From Arthrinium phaeospermum (taxonomy: Eukaryota > Ascomycota > Sordariomycetes > Amphisphaeriales > Apiosporaceae), in NCBI GenBank assembly GCA_006503535.1, contig QYRS01000009.1, positions 186,001-250,000 on the forward strand: a stretch of 64,000 nucleotides of DNA, given 5' to 3'. The notes beneath the pieces were generated by a model. The model searched no databases. It was not told where the DNA came from and worked only from the letters and a program-made list of their open reading frames with translations. Below are positions 1 to 9,908 of the stretch, in pieces. The first letter of the stretch is position 1. Each line of letters starts with the position of its first letter. Made by a program: the position numbers and the translations under genes.

Positions 1-159
1 GTAGGTCCGCAGCAGCTTGTCGGCGCGCTCCTCGCCGCGCACCAGCACCGACACCTTGAGGCCCTGGACCGAGGGCGCGGTGCTGGTCAGGAGGCGGTGT
101 AGGACGGTGCCGCCGACGTAGCCGGTGGCTCCTGTAAGTAAGATCTTGGGAGACGACAT
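1..159 (-). CDS. NAD(P)-binding Rossmann-fold reductase, N-terminal fragment
   Basis: Only the first 53 codons lie in the window; the gene runs off the left edge. The start at 159 gives MSSPKILLTGATGYVGG, a beta strand followed by the glycine-rich TGATGYVGG dinucleotide-binding loop that opens extended short-chain dehydrogenase/epimerase and NmrA-like proteins. The next strand (VSVLVRGEERADKL) fits the second beta-alpha unit, where NADP-preferring members carry an arginine. The product is probably a cytosolic oxidoreductase or epimerase; the substrate cannot be told from this part. A TATA-like tataaaaa lies upstream on the minus strand near 283-290. Family assignment is from the motif only. 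Confidence 0.75.
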   Translation of the reverse strand, partial: MSSPKILLTGATGYVGGTVLHRLLTSTAPSVQGLKVSVLVRGEERADKLLRTY

Positions 160-1190
160 GTTGGGATTGGGTATCTGGATATGGAAGGAGGATAGAAGGG
201 ATGATCTGCGTCAAAGAAAAAGCAACGAAGATCGGTGAAGGAAGCGAGGGTGTTATTAGAGAGTGTGCAGAGAGCGAGAGTGGTATAAAAAGCAAGTGTA
301 AGTGTGTTATCCGTGTAACCGATGAGGGAATGGGAGGCAAAGGCCAGGGGACAGAGCTGCAGGTGAGCAGTCATTTGTAGTCCGCTGCTGCACCTCCCTT
401 TTTCGAGATAAGCGACATGTCGGATTTGGGCATGAGGTCCGAGATCTCTGCCCGTAGGTAGGTGGCGTCGGATACACACCCTCACGTTGCCCTAGCCTGA
501 TCATCGAGGTCCATGCCATGATGAGCTGAAAACGAGCATATGCGCCGCATGGCTGCATCGTTGCATGGCCATGGTTACGTCTCTGCATGGACTATGGATG
601 CATGGCAGCATGGCTTGCAAGGGTTGCACAACCCCTTCGAGGTGCGTTGGTGGATGGGGGGATGGGGCCACTTGCCCAAATAGGCCCCATTTCCCCTGGC
701 TCCCGGTACCCATGCCCGGTCGCCGCGGGTGCCCACTCCCATCTCTTGGCAGCCCATGTGGGTAGGAACCAAGGCACAGACTGAACAGGACAGGTCTTTG
801 GTCTTTGCATCTTTCCACCTTACCTTCCCAGGTGGTCCCTCCTCCAGATTACGTTACCCATATATAGACCACAGGGATGATGCAAACGTGTTCTTGTTGC
901 ACCACCACCATTGTTCCTGCGGGTTCATGGACCGAGTGGCAATCGGACCAATCCTTTTCGATAACCGCCCAGCCCCTCGTGGCACCTGTGACCATTATCT
1001 TACAATAGCCGAGATGTGCATTACAGTAAGACGCATGGTTATACGGAGTCCGCAGTCGTCGAGAACCAATGGCGGCGAACCGCAATGTCCTGCCTCATTA
1101 CACGGACACATTCCGAGGACCAGTCTCGACTTTATAGAGTGGACTGACTTCGGCACTTCAGGAACACCAATAATGTATCCCACTGCCCTG
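160..1190. other. Intergenic, no gene seen
   Basis: Contains the promoter side of the reductase gene. The open frames here have no recognisable domain, no splice pattern and no coding-like composition. Five GCATGG hexamers crowd positions 548-625. Nothing else is supported. Confidence 0.6.
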
Positions 1191-1902
1191 TTAGATTGCT
1201 AACTTCGTTTCCGAATCCAATGAGCGCGTTTGGCTTCTGCACCGGCTACTGTGTCTCCTCACCTGTACACCGATGCTCATTGGCACGATGACACCCTTCA
1301 GGAGAGCCAGCCGATCTCCAATACGCATTCCACATGGCCCTGAGCCAAGCTTTCCATCTTGCATGATGAACACCCCTGTTACAAAGAAAAGGGATGCAAG
1401 CAGAACACATAGCAAGAACGTTAGCAAATGCGATACCTAGCCGAGCATAGTGCCATGTCTTCCTCGAGTTGCACAAGGATACCCGCGGGTGTCGAGCGTT
1501 GTGTAGACGCCGGCTCAAGACATATCATTGCTCTGTCTGTTGGCTCGCCTCGCCCAACCATGCATACACTGTGTGAGCCTAGGTATAGATATCCTGTATG
1601 GGTTGAATCTGGCTGGCCTTCTCATGTTGGTCCTGCCGATAGATGCATATCGCGTCACCCAGGATAGTCATAGGTCCGTAGAGGGCCTGGAACGATAGCC
1701 AGGCAATGGCACATCTCTTCGTGACCGATAAGTCTTGATAACCGCAGGATATCAAGTCCTGTACATCGGAGCATTGGCCCCAAAGGCACGAGAGAGCGGC
1801 GAACTTGGGGACACTGATGGAGGTTAACGACCCGAGAGTCCCACAAAGAGTTTTACTGCAGAGCTCAAACACTCGAATATATGCAGATGTAGGCGGAGTC
1901 AT
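1191..1902 (-). pseudogene. HET-domain (heterokaryon incompatibility) gene relic
   Basis: Minus-strand frames from 1902 downward read like the core of a fungal HET domain: AALSCLWG matches the family's ALSY.WG block, and DAICIYRQDQHEKASQI followed by QDIYT matches the DAICINQ.D..E...Q...M..IY block. After an in-frame TAG at 1579 the same frame continues AHTVYAWLGEAS, again a HET block, and then meets TGA at 1525. A separate frame at 1191-1427 gives GSGPCGMRIGDRLALLKG, resembling the GLGP...GD.V..L.G segment at the C-terminus of HET proteins. The several hundred residues expected between these blocks are missing. Two internal stops, a frame change and a large deletion make this a relic and not a working incompatibility gene. 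The family call is from remembered motifs. Confidence 0.65.
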
Positions 1903-2626
1903 ATTTGTTGGAATGTTTTTGGGAGTTTCAGGGTATCAAGTATGATATCTTCTTCTAGAGTTTTTATTTTCTTTTGAGGTAGCCTGCTCTTTGTGAGTCT
2001 TGTGTTTCGGCCGGGGGAGCCTTGGTATGAACCGGAAAAGAGAAAAAAGAAAAAGAAATGCAGATGGAGGCCCTCCTAGAGGCAGAGGTTCTCAAGAGCT
2101 CAGAGCTTTGCAAGGCGTCTGCGACGCGGTCAAGTCTGCGCGCAATTGCGCCCTGGAACAAATACAAACCCATATTATCCCAGGCGCAATGAAGTCGTTA
2201 CACTGGATATGTTTATGGTAGCACAGTTAAGGGAACGATCAGCTGCACCAGCCACCGCCACTGCATCTCTTTACATTAGCCACAGCTGGATGCGACTTGG
2301 GGGCTGTTGGCTTGGTCTTCCAACCAACTGGTACAGCAGGGGTGTCGAGCCCTACGTAGCACGAAGGCGCGAGAACCAACAGAACTCGGCACCAACAGGC
2401 TTGATCTCGGTAGGTTAAACGGGTAATGTAAACAGGTACCAACAGAATGGATGGCAAGAGACCCTAGGTCTCGATTGGCCAGCCCCTTGCGTTAGGAACC
2501 GAAGCAGTTGGTCGACCCCTTGCTTAAGATGAGGGGATTGCAAGTTTCGCTTCAGTTATATAGAGACCGGTCTTTTCCATTGTAACTGTTAGACTGGTTT
2601 CTACCCAAGAGACTCTTCCATCCAAT
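1903..2626. other. Intergenic, no gene seen
   Basis: Upstream flank of the O-methyltransferase gene. The short frames have no recognisable protein features. Confidence 0.6.
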
Positions 2627-4059
2627 ATGTCGGACTCGCCAGACCTGTCGACGGCCATTGCCCCCACCAACTCCGACGCTGTTCCCAAGCTCTTATCGGA
2701 GATAGCTACCACCGGCGATGCGTACTCGGCAGCTTCCGATTCATTCTTGGCTCGACGGGAGCTTCTCGCCAAAGCTCGAGGGCTTGTTCGAGCGCTTGAG
2801 AGTCCGCGCGATATGATGCTTCAGCACGTATGGTCACAGGTCAGCCAGTCATAATATTCTAATATATACTTCCCATGTCCCTGGCTAACCCCGAAAAAGC
2901 CCTGCAATATTATGGCCATCTCATTTGGCGTGCAGACGGGCCTATGGACTACCATGGCCAAGAATGGCGACGGCCCTCAGAAAGTGGTTGACCTGGCGAG
3001 GCAGCTGGGCATTCAAGAGGAGCTCCTACGGCGCATGATGCGGCACATTGCCGCATCCGGATACATTGACATGACAGCCCCCGATGAGTACACGCCCAAC
3101 AGCTTTAGCAAGTCCTTGTCACTTCCCGTTATCGGCAGTGGCTATCACACCAGGCAAGATGATGCCCGTCAGCGTGGAGAAGAGCATTTTGTGTTAATCT
3201 CCCAGCAGTCCCGCCATTCTCAATCCCTCCTTCTTACGCGCCCCCGACTGGCTTCGGGAGAAGGGCTACAAGTGCCCCACGGACAGCCTGGACACCCCGT
3301 TCCGGGCCGCCCACAACACCACGCTGAACCTGTTCGCGTATCTGCAGGCCAACCCGCCACACGCGCAGCAGTTCCAAGATCACATGCAGGCGTACCTTTT
3401 AGGCCGCCCACAGTGGATGGATGACGGATTCTACCCCATCCAAGAGCGAGTGCTCGACGGCTTCGCGACGGCAGTGAATACTGATGATGCCGTCTTGTTC
3501 GTTGACGTCGCTGGCGGCTTGGGTCACTACACCGAAGCGCTACTGTCCAAGTTCCCCGACATACCCGGCAGACTGATCCTTCAGGAGTTGCCCCCGGTGA
3601 TCGAATCGATCCAGGAGCTTCATCCACGCATCGAACGTATGGGGTACGACTTCTTTACGGAGGAGCAGCCCGTCAAGGGTGAGTCATAATCACGCGTAAT
3701 GACGAGACACACGGAGCCATAATGATTCGTGTTATCCAGGGGCGCGAGTTTACTACATGCATACCGTCCTCCACGACTGGCCGGACGAGAAAGCCGCCGA
3801 GATAGCCCGCGGCGTAAAGCGGGCAATGCAACCCGGATACAGCCGGCTCCTTGTCCACGAGAACGTCCTCCCGCCGATGGCCCAGGACTGCGAGCAGACC
3901 ACGCTGGACCTGATCATGATGACACACTTCGGCAGCAAAGAACGCAGCGCCGCCGAGTGGTTCGATTTGCTGGAGGGTAGGTGCGGATTGAAGATTGTGA
4001 AGATTTGGACTCCGATCGATGGCATTGAGAGTGTGATTGAGTGCGAGCGCCCTGAGTAG
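2627..4059 (+). CDS. SAM-dependent O-methyltransferase (fungal OMT, COMT-like)
   Basis: Four exons: 2627-2839, 2900-3153, 3206-3678, 3740-4059, giving 419 aa, the usual length for fungal class-II O-methyltransferases. Intron 1 has a GGCTAAC branch point. Intron 2 appears to use a GC donor (CAG|GCAAGA) with AG at 3205, which keeps frame. The N-terminal part is a helical winged-helix/dimerisation region (DLARQLGIQEELLRRMMRHI). The SAM-binding motif VDVAGGLGHY lies near residue 254, and LHDWPDE carries the presumed catalytic His near 325. It would transfer a methyl group from SAM to a phenolic or polyketide hydroxyl in the cytosol. Such enzymes often sit in secondary-metabolite clusters, but no synthase or other tailoring gene is within the window, so the substrate is unknown. 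The start is the first ATG in frame with good family-like continuation. Confidence 0.88.
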
Positions 4060-4572
4060 GTACTAGCTAAGACAGCGAGACCTGGAGGTCCATGGAGAAT
4101 GTGTATGCTATCAGCCTCAGGCAGTAGTATCGTGGAGTGGATGACGGCGCGAGGCCGTGGTGCTTATGACGACAGATATCTAGCCATGGTAAAAGCGATG
4201 GGAGAGAATGGAGGGTTGGAGAATGGACAGGGGATCCATAGCTTCATCAGCTACCACAACTAAACAGGAAAGGTGGACGCAGACATAAAGTCGTATTTCA
4301 TTCCCGAGGTGTACCATCCGAGACGCAACAACAGCAGGTTGGGAGCTGATGGAAGCTGGCGACTAAATATGCTTGCACTACTATCCTATCAGTCAGGGTC
4401 ACATCAGTCCAGCGACGGCAACAAAACGTGTACGCCGATGTAGCCTGTGTATGGTGTCTTTGTTTGAATCGTCCATTGCTGGAATGGCGCGGTGCTCTCT
4501 CATCACGGCCATTTTTGAGAAAGAAAAGCAATATGCCTAGAGACGTGAAACAGCCAAAAAAGGAAGTTTCAA
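4060..4572. other. Intergenic, 3' flank of OMT
   Basis: No coding or RNA feature seen between the OMT stop and the first tRNA-like unit. Confidence 0.6.
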
Positions 4573-4659
4573 TGCTCACTACCGGATTCGAACCGGTATC
4601 CGCCTTGCTATCAAGTAACTATTCATAGCAAGTGTGCTTTCCCATTAAGCTAAGTGAAC
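4573..4659 (-). tRNA. tRNA-like gene, unit 1 (anticodon not assignable)
   Basis: Read on the minus strand, it has a seven-pair acceptor stem with one G-T pair (GTTCACT with AGTGAGC) and discriminator A. A D arm has GCTT paired with AAGC, an A-box-like TAGCTTAATGG, and a perfect five-pair T arm with TTCGAAT loop (B box GGTTCGAATCC). Between D arm and T arm there are about 37 nt where a plain tRNA has about 22. That segment can form an eight-pair hairpin (CTTGCTAT with ATAGCAAG), as if it held an intron or an altered anticodon arm. No standard anticodon loop with U33 could be placed, so amino-acid identity is left open. Pol III transcription is likely from the intact A and B boxes; function as a tRNA is uncertain. 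Confidence 0.6.
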
Positions 4660-4762
4660 CTGGTCGTTTGTGAACTGCACGGAAGATACTCGGCGATCAG
4701 CCTATTGCCCTTTATCAGCTTGGTCAGAGGTGGGAAACGCATAATCAAAAAGATGTTGATAG

Positions 4763-4848
4763 TGCTCACTCCCGGACTCGAACCGGGATCCGCTTTACTC
4801 TTTAGTTGACACTCGAGCAAGTGTGCTTTACCATTAAGCTAAGTGAGC
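4763..4848 (-). tRNA. tRNA-like gene, unit 2 (anticodon not assignable)
   Basis: Second copy, 86 nt, with seven perfect acceptor pairs (GCTCACT with AGTGAGC), discriminator A, D arm GCTT/AAGC, A box TAGCTTAATGG, and T arm CCCGG/CCGGG with loop TTCGAGT. The acceptor and T stems keep pairing although bases differ from unit 1 (compensated changes at the T stem), which suggests selection on structure. The anticodon region is again too long (about 36 nt) and differs strongly from unit 1. Confidence 0.6.
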
Positions 4849-4948
4849 CTGCGATGATTGGTGGAGCGGGCGTACTCGGCGACAGCTTAGTAATGCCTAT
4901 GGCTTCAGGTAAAGGTGTAAGTACGGAACTTAAATAAGGATGCTATAG

Positions 4949-5030
4949 TGCTCACTACCGGACTGGAACCGCCATCCGCTTCACCACCATGTGCTTAAGT
5001 AAAGGTTCTCTTCCATGAATCTAGGCGAAC
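4949..5030 (-). pseudogene. Degenerate tRNA-like unit 3
   Basis: Third copy of the same unit, 82 nt. The 3' end (AGTGAGC and A) matches units 1 and 2, but the 5' acceptor strand is GTTCGCC with at least one mismatch, the D stem (GATT with AGAG) no longer pairs, and the T loop reads TTCCAGT so the B box is damaged. Probably a decaying tRNA-like pseudogene. Confidence 0.55.
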
Positions 5031-5065
5031 CTTCGACTCCACTGTTCTCGTAGTATACTCGGCGA

Positions 5066-5633
5066 TGCCTATAGCTTCAGCCGAGTCTGGGCTTTCCATC
5101 GTTCCAACTTCTTGAACCAGCCACCAGCTGCTTCTTGTCCCGACTTTGGGCTTGCACAGAACTCGGCACGTCCACCACGAGGTCATCACCCTCCTTGTGT
5201 CATGATATGACGTGTGTGTACGCCCACGACGTCGCCGAGGCCGACGGAGCGTAGCCATGGCGTAGACCCGGTGAGCTTCCTTATATGCCATGGCTTATCC
5301 AAAGTCCACTACCAACTTTGAGGGTAACCTGGCCGTCAATGGTACAAGGACATCTCTAGCCGCAAGTACAAATCCTGGGGCTGACACGAAGATCCACGTG
5401 GCTACGTATACGTTCTCCGTAGGCGAATCGCCCTGCCAGGATACTTTCCGTGTCAGATGAAACTGCACGTGGTGCCTCCCCCTCGACAAAGACACAAAAT
5501 CAAACCTTATTAAGGTCTATAAACTTCTATCGACTGGTGATTATATATGGCTCTGTTGACGATGACCTATTGCCCGGCGTCCCCTTCCTCTCAGTTAGAA
5601 TTATGTATAAAACCGCGTACGTACCCCACCCCC
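5066..5633. other. Intergenic, no gene seen
   Basis: Lies beyond the tRNA-like array and beyond the 3' end of the SUR7-type gene. No recognisable coding sequence. Confidence 0.55.
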
Positions 5634-7255
5634 TCAATACCTCGGATTATTGTGCTTCTCAGGATAAATGCTGTCGTCGTAGTCCATACCCTGGTTGTCC
5701 CCTCCGTACGGCCCCGCCCTCGGGGCGGCACCTCCCGGTATACCCTGCATCCTCTCGTCCTGCATGCGCGCCTGCACCTCGTGCTCGATCTCGATCTTCT
5801 TGGCCCGGTGCTTGAGCCCGAAACGCACCAGCAACAGCAGGGCGAACGAGACCCAGGACAGCCAGATCAGGCTGGCGCCCGCGGCGATCTGGACGTGGAC
5901 CGCCTGCGACAGCTTGTTGACGATGCTCGTCATCAGCCCGACGACGGTCACGATGACGGACGCGAGCAGGAACGCGTACAGGCCGACCGTCGAGGTGATC
6001 TGCAGCGCCGCCGCCAGGGTCCACCGGCCGCCCCGCCCGGCCTTGGTCGTCAGGTACCGCTGCTCAGCCGCACCCGTGGGGTTCCGGCGGCCCTTGACGA
6101 AATAATAGATCAGGTCGACGGCCATGGCCACGAACAGCAGCCAGGAGCAGGTGCAGGCGACGGCGTAGACGACGAGGGTGGGGCCGAAGGTGACGAGCAT
6201 GGCGCCGCGCTTGAGGGAGGCCAGGGCGCCGTCGATTTCCTTCTGGGCGGCGTTGGCGCCCTTGTCGATGGGCTCGCGGATCTTTTGCTGGACGTCCTTG
6301 GGCATGAGGAAGATTTGCGTCACGTTGGTGACGAGGTCGCCGGGGGAGAAGCGGAAGATGCGGCCCTTGTTGATGGCGGGGTCGAAGGTGGTGTTTACCC
6401 CTGAGAGCGAAATATCAGTATACTTGTGCGGAAAGTGTACATTTCAAGGAGAAAGGGGCTGCTAGAGAATGATGGGATGCTGTTCTCACCTTCGCCAAAT
6501 AGAGAAGTGCAATTCTGAGTCCCTGTCGAAAACTTGGTGGTACTGTTCGTATAGTCCACGACGCGCGGCACCCTGCACCAGTACCGGACATGCAAAGAAT
6601 ATCTCTGCGACATGCCGAGCTCGTTGAGCCTCCGGACGACGTTGAGCCCCCACTCGTTGAGCTGCTGCTCGATCTTGCCCAGCACCTTCTCGACGAGCCG
6701 CTCGACGAGGGCCTTGACGTCGCCGAGGTTGTTGCCGACCTCGTCGACCAGGCCCTTGGCCTTGTCCGAGATCTGCTGCGTCGCGTTCTTCACCTTGTCC
6801 TGCGCGCCGCCGACGACCTTGCCGGCGTCCTTGGTGGCGGCGTCGAGGCCCGACTCGAGCTGGCCTTTCGCCTGCTGGAAGAGGTCGCGCTCGGGCAGGC
6901 TGCGGAGGAGGAGCTTCGTCGTGGGCTTGCCGGTGAGGGAGATCTTGGTCCAGTTGAAGGTGGCAAAGTCGCCCATGTCCATCTGTTCGGCTCCAGTTAG
7001 CTAGCTGCTCCTATAACCTACGGGGGTGGGCCAAGGTAGAGTCCGAAGATGCAAACTTACATGGAGGACGGCCAAACCGCCCGGCGCCTCGTTGGTTCCC
7101 TCGCCAATAGCGACCGCGAGGGTCGCCGTCAGGGCGGGCAGTAGGGTGCAAACCAGGAGAACCACTATCGCCGGAAAACTGAGCCACGATGATGGCCCCT
7201 TCGCGGTCGGCCGCTTGGGTTCGTTTGCTTCCCCCTTTTTGTTAAAAAATAACAT
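5634..7255 (-). CDS. SUR7/PalI-type four-helix integral membrane protein
   Basis: Three exons on the minus strand: 7255-7061, 6982-6490, 6400-5634, giving 484 aa with all junctions in frame. Exon 1 holds a cytosolic tail and a membrane segment (SFPAIVVLLVCTLLPALTA). A long extracytoplasmic helical region rich in K, D, E and A follows, and then YSLHVRYWCR, which resembles the YSL...YC signature of the SUR7/PalI family. Exon 3 adds three more membrane segments (around FGPTLVVYAVACTCSWLLF, LQITSTVGLYAFLLASVIV and SLIWLSWVSFALLLLV) and a proline/glycine-rich cytosolic tail. The topology of four helices with a large first loop is that of SUR7/PalI proteins, which act at plasma-membrane eisosomes or in pH sensing. 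Which branch this belongs to cannot be told. Confidence 0.75.
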
Positions 7256-7786
7256 TTTGAGTCCTGTAGTGAGTAGATTCGAAAATTACAATGTATATAG
7301 AAATGCGAATGAATGGATAGAAGAAGAATAGTTTGCTACCCTCGGTACATGTACATTGGAGGGAGGCGGGCACTGATATCTCTGGACATGGACCATGCCC
7401 CCTTTATCCCATTGATGTCAGTTGGATTGAAGGGGTGCCCCCGGCGGTCTCTTTGTTCCAAGAACACGCACCGACGACCGACACCCCTTATCAGCAGGTA
7501 TCGCCTTTGTCGGCCAGTTTCATTGTTTCGTTCCGGGGTTATTTCTGGAAGCCCCCCCAAAAAGAAGTGTCGCCGGACTAAGAGGGCGGCAAGAAAAGAC
7601 GATGGGCCCCCGATCAGACTGCCGATCATACCGACTAGTTGGCTGTCGTCCCATGTCCCCGGAGCCAAGGCCCACAGAATCTGGTTTCTTGTGGGGGAGA
7701 CTACCCTTCGACACCCGGACCCCCGGACTGCCTAGCCGATTGGCACAAGTGAAACAACTTTAAATCAACGACGATCAATCAATAAG
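7256..7786. other. Intergenic, promoter side of SUR7-type gene
   Basis: No coding feature supported. It separates two genes transcribed in the same (minus) direction. Confidence 0.55.
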
Positions 7787-8908
7787 TCAAGTAATCTTCA
7801 AGAGTCGAGCCGCATTCTGATACGCGACCTGCGCGAACTCGGCCTGCGTCACCAACCCACTATCCCGCAACGCCGCCATGAACGCCGCCCCGTCCTCGTC
7901 GCGCGCGAACGGGTAGTCGACGCTGTACAGGATGCGGCCCCGGTCCGTGTTGCGCACCAGCGTGGCGACGGGGTCGAGGCTGAAGATGCCGCTCGTGGTG
8001 ACGTAGACATTGCCCGCCCAGACCTCGGTCAGGGTCCGGATATTCCGGCCCCGGCTCAGGTACAGGTCCGACCGCCACAGGGAATACGGCACCAGCTCGC
8101 CCATGTGGCCCAGGATGACCTGCAGGTCCCGGTGCCGCTCGAACGCGCCGCCGAGGTACAGGCGCAGGAACCCGAAACCGGCGCGCTCGTGCCAGCCCCA
8201 CGCGGGGGTCCCGAACGCGGCGGCTTGGCCGGCGGTCCACTCGCCCTCGACCGCGGGGGCGTACAGGCCGGACCCGGCGTCGAGGATGTCGCGTAGGGGC
8301 GGGTAGGTCGGGTGCAGGTAGATGGGCACGTCGAGCGAGGCGGCGGCGGCCCACAACGGATCGTGGGCGGGGCCGTCGTAGTAGCTCTCGTTGGCGAGGT
8401 GGGCGTCGACCAGGGCGCCGACGAAGCCGTGCGTCGTCACGCACCGGCGCAGCTCGGCCGCGGCGTCGTCGGGCAGGGCCATGGGCAACACGCAGAAGCC
8501 GCGGAACCGCGCCGGGTCCGGGGACGCCGCGATGGCGGTCGCGAGCTCGTCGTTGGCGGTTACGCACCCGGGCGGCGAGGTCAGGACCTCCGGGATGGGG
8601 GCGTGGGAGATGACTTGGACGCGGATGTTGTTGGCGTCCATGGAGGCGAGGCGCGACGACCCGATCTCGCGGAGCTTGGGCAGCACCGCGCTGGCGCCGA
8701 TCGGCACATTGAGCGGATTGTCCTGGAATTGTTGGATCAGTGAGGGCGAGAGCCAGTGCTCTTCCAACGTGTAGTAAGGAGGGAGGTTGCAGTCCCCTGT
8801 CGCTGCCGGCTCATTGGCCTGCCTATTCGCTCGCACCGAAGTCGTGGGCAGGCCAGACGTCAGCGACGAGAGCAGCCAAACCAGGAGCACCGCCCGTACG
8901 GAGTGCAT
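7787..8908 (-). CDS. Amidohydrolase-2 family protein, dihydroxybenzoate-decarboxylase-like, with signal peptide
   Basis: Single exon, 373 aa. The fold and metal site are those of the ACMSD / gamma-resorcylate decarboxylase branch of amidohydrolases. EEHW (E49, H51) replaces the usual HxH, YLHPTYPP gives H199, GHMGE gives H268, and SVDYPF gives D331. Those residues correspond to the metal-binding and catalytic set of 2,6- and 2,3-dihydroxybenzoate decarboxylases, so non-oxidative decarboxylation of an aromatic acid is the likely reaction. The first 20 residues (MHSVRAVLLVWLLSSLTSGL) form a hydrophobic signal peptide, followed by a short spacer. This is odd, because characterised members are cytosolic. 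Start chosen at the only ATG that supplies the leader. Confidence 0.85.
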   Translation of the reverse strand: MHSVRAVLLVWLLSSLTSGLPTTSVRANRQANEPAATGDCNLPPYYTLEEHWLSPSLIQQFQDNPLNVPIGASAVLPKLREIGSSRLASMDANNIRVQVISHAPIPEVLTSPPGCVTANDELATAIAASPDPARFRGFCVLPMALPDDAAAELRRCVTTHGFVGALVDAHLANESYYDGPAHDPLWAAAASLDVPIYLHPTYPPLRDILDAGSGLYAPAVEGEWTAGQAAAFGTPAWGWHERAGFGFLRLYLGGAFERHRDLQVILGHMGELVPYSLWRSDLYLSRGRNIRTLTEVWAGNVYVTTSGIFSLDPVATLVRNTDRGRILYSVDYPFARDEDGAAFMAALRDSGLVTQAEFAQVAYQNAARLLKIT

Positions 8909-9554
8909 GTCGGCGATGATTTCAATGATTCAGCACGGCCGATGAACGAAAGGTGACAGCAGTCTGTTTCTCTACACTTTCATGCGTGTGTCTTTCAGTA
9001 CCGCAGCGTTTCGCATCGACAATCGCACACGGTGTCGTCGTGGAGGTTGAAACGTTCTTTTGGTTTGAGTTCAAGGCGACATGATCGTGTCGGGGTCATG
9101 CCCACCGACAGTTTTCGTCTTGGCAAGCCACTGCGTCCGAAGGTGCAGCCAGCCGACATATCACCTTGGAAACATGGTGATGGGCTCGCATCTCCCAATT
9201 GCGGCATGCAGTCTTCGACTCCGAAGAACTTGGTCGGCCCCAGTCATGACTCTAGCCTCTACAGAGTGGTAGCTTTGTTCAGTAAGAGATGTCAAACGTA
9301 ATGCGAAAATAGCGTGGCAATCGCTGCATATTATCATCGTATTCGACATAAAAGCAAAATCCACAACGACCGCATGAATTGAGTGTCATCTCATTATGGC
9401 CACCTGCATCTTTCAAATGAAATCGTGTGCTCCAAGTATTCCGATATCGTATCATATCTTACATCAATCCATTGACTGATAACTCCGTGTGCCCAAATTG
9501 AGACCAACAATGCCGCCCCGTCAAGCGTTTCCGTTGCTGTATGCGTGCAATCGA
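8909..9554. other. Intergenic, no gene seen
   Basis: AT-richer spacer between the amidohydrolase start and the end of the first small secreted protein gene. No coding feature recognised. Confidence 0.55.
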
Positions 9555-9908
9555 CTATGCTGAGCCACAGGTGGCACTGTAACGGCTTCCAACCCCGTCG
9601 TTTCGCGGCCCTTCATCCTTGCACACCTGCTTGCCTGCGCAGGTTTCCTTGACAGACAGCTTGTCGCCATTGCATTGAAACAAGATCTTATTGTTCCTAC
9701 ATGTGGGTAGAGCGTCCTTGCGTCAGTAAAAGGGGTTGTTGCTGGGTCATGCTGTGCCACTGGAGTAGCGCAGCGCAGGGAGGTGGAGGCTAACTAACCC
9801 GCAAAAGACGTCGCCGTCCTGGTGTTTGCCGCTGCTGCATTCGCCGGCACCGGCGCGCGCCATGACCACGCATAGCGCGATGGTGAGGAGGATCGCGATG
9901 AACTGCAT
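9555..9908 (-). CDS. Small secreted cysteine-rich protein 1 (effector-like)
   Basis: Two exons, 9908-9799 and 9696-9555, encode 83 aa. The intron starts GTTAGT and ends TAG. The N-terminus MQFIAILLTIALCVVMARAG is a clear signal peptide. The mature part of about 63 residues has six cysteines (24, 36, 45, 56, 62, 80), enough for three disulfides, and no known domain. The phase-2 intron falls one codon after the second mature cysteine (VFCG), the same place as in the gene at 11503-11828, and both continue with a hydrophobic strand and a cysteine (ILFQC here). I infer a shared ancestry. Role unknown; secreted cysteine-rich proteins of this size in fungi are often effectors or antimicrobial factors, but nothing here proves that. 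Confidence 0.7.

Larger units (their letters stand above)
4573..5065 (-). repeat. Tandem array of three tRNA-like repeat units (about 188 bp each)
   Basis: The three tRNA-like bodies start 190 and 186 bp apart. Each is preceded, on the transcribed strand, by a shared box (tactcggcga on the plus strand at 4687-4696, 4873-4882 and 5056-5065) placed 25-28 bp before the first tRNA base. Part of the remaining spacer is also shared between units 2 and 3 (tgcctat.gcttcag). The whole unit, promoter box included, seems to have been duplicated in tandem and then diverged. Confidence 0.7.

Noticed and set aside
5547..6404. 285-codon plus-strand frame opposite the SUR7-type gene
   Set aside because: Antisense of the membrane exon; Asp/Gly/Gln-rich nonsense composition.
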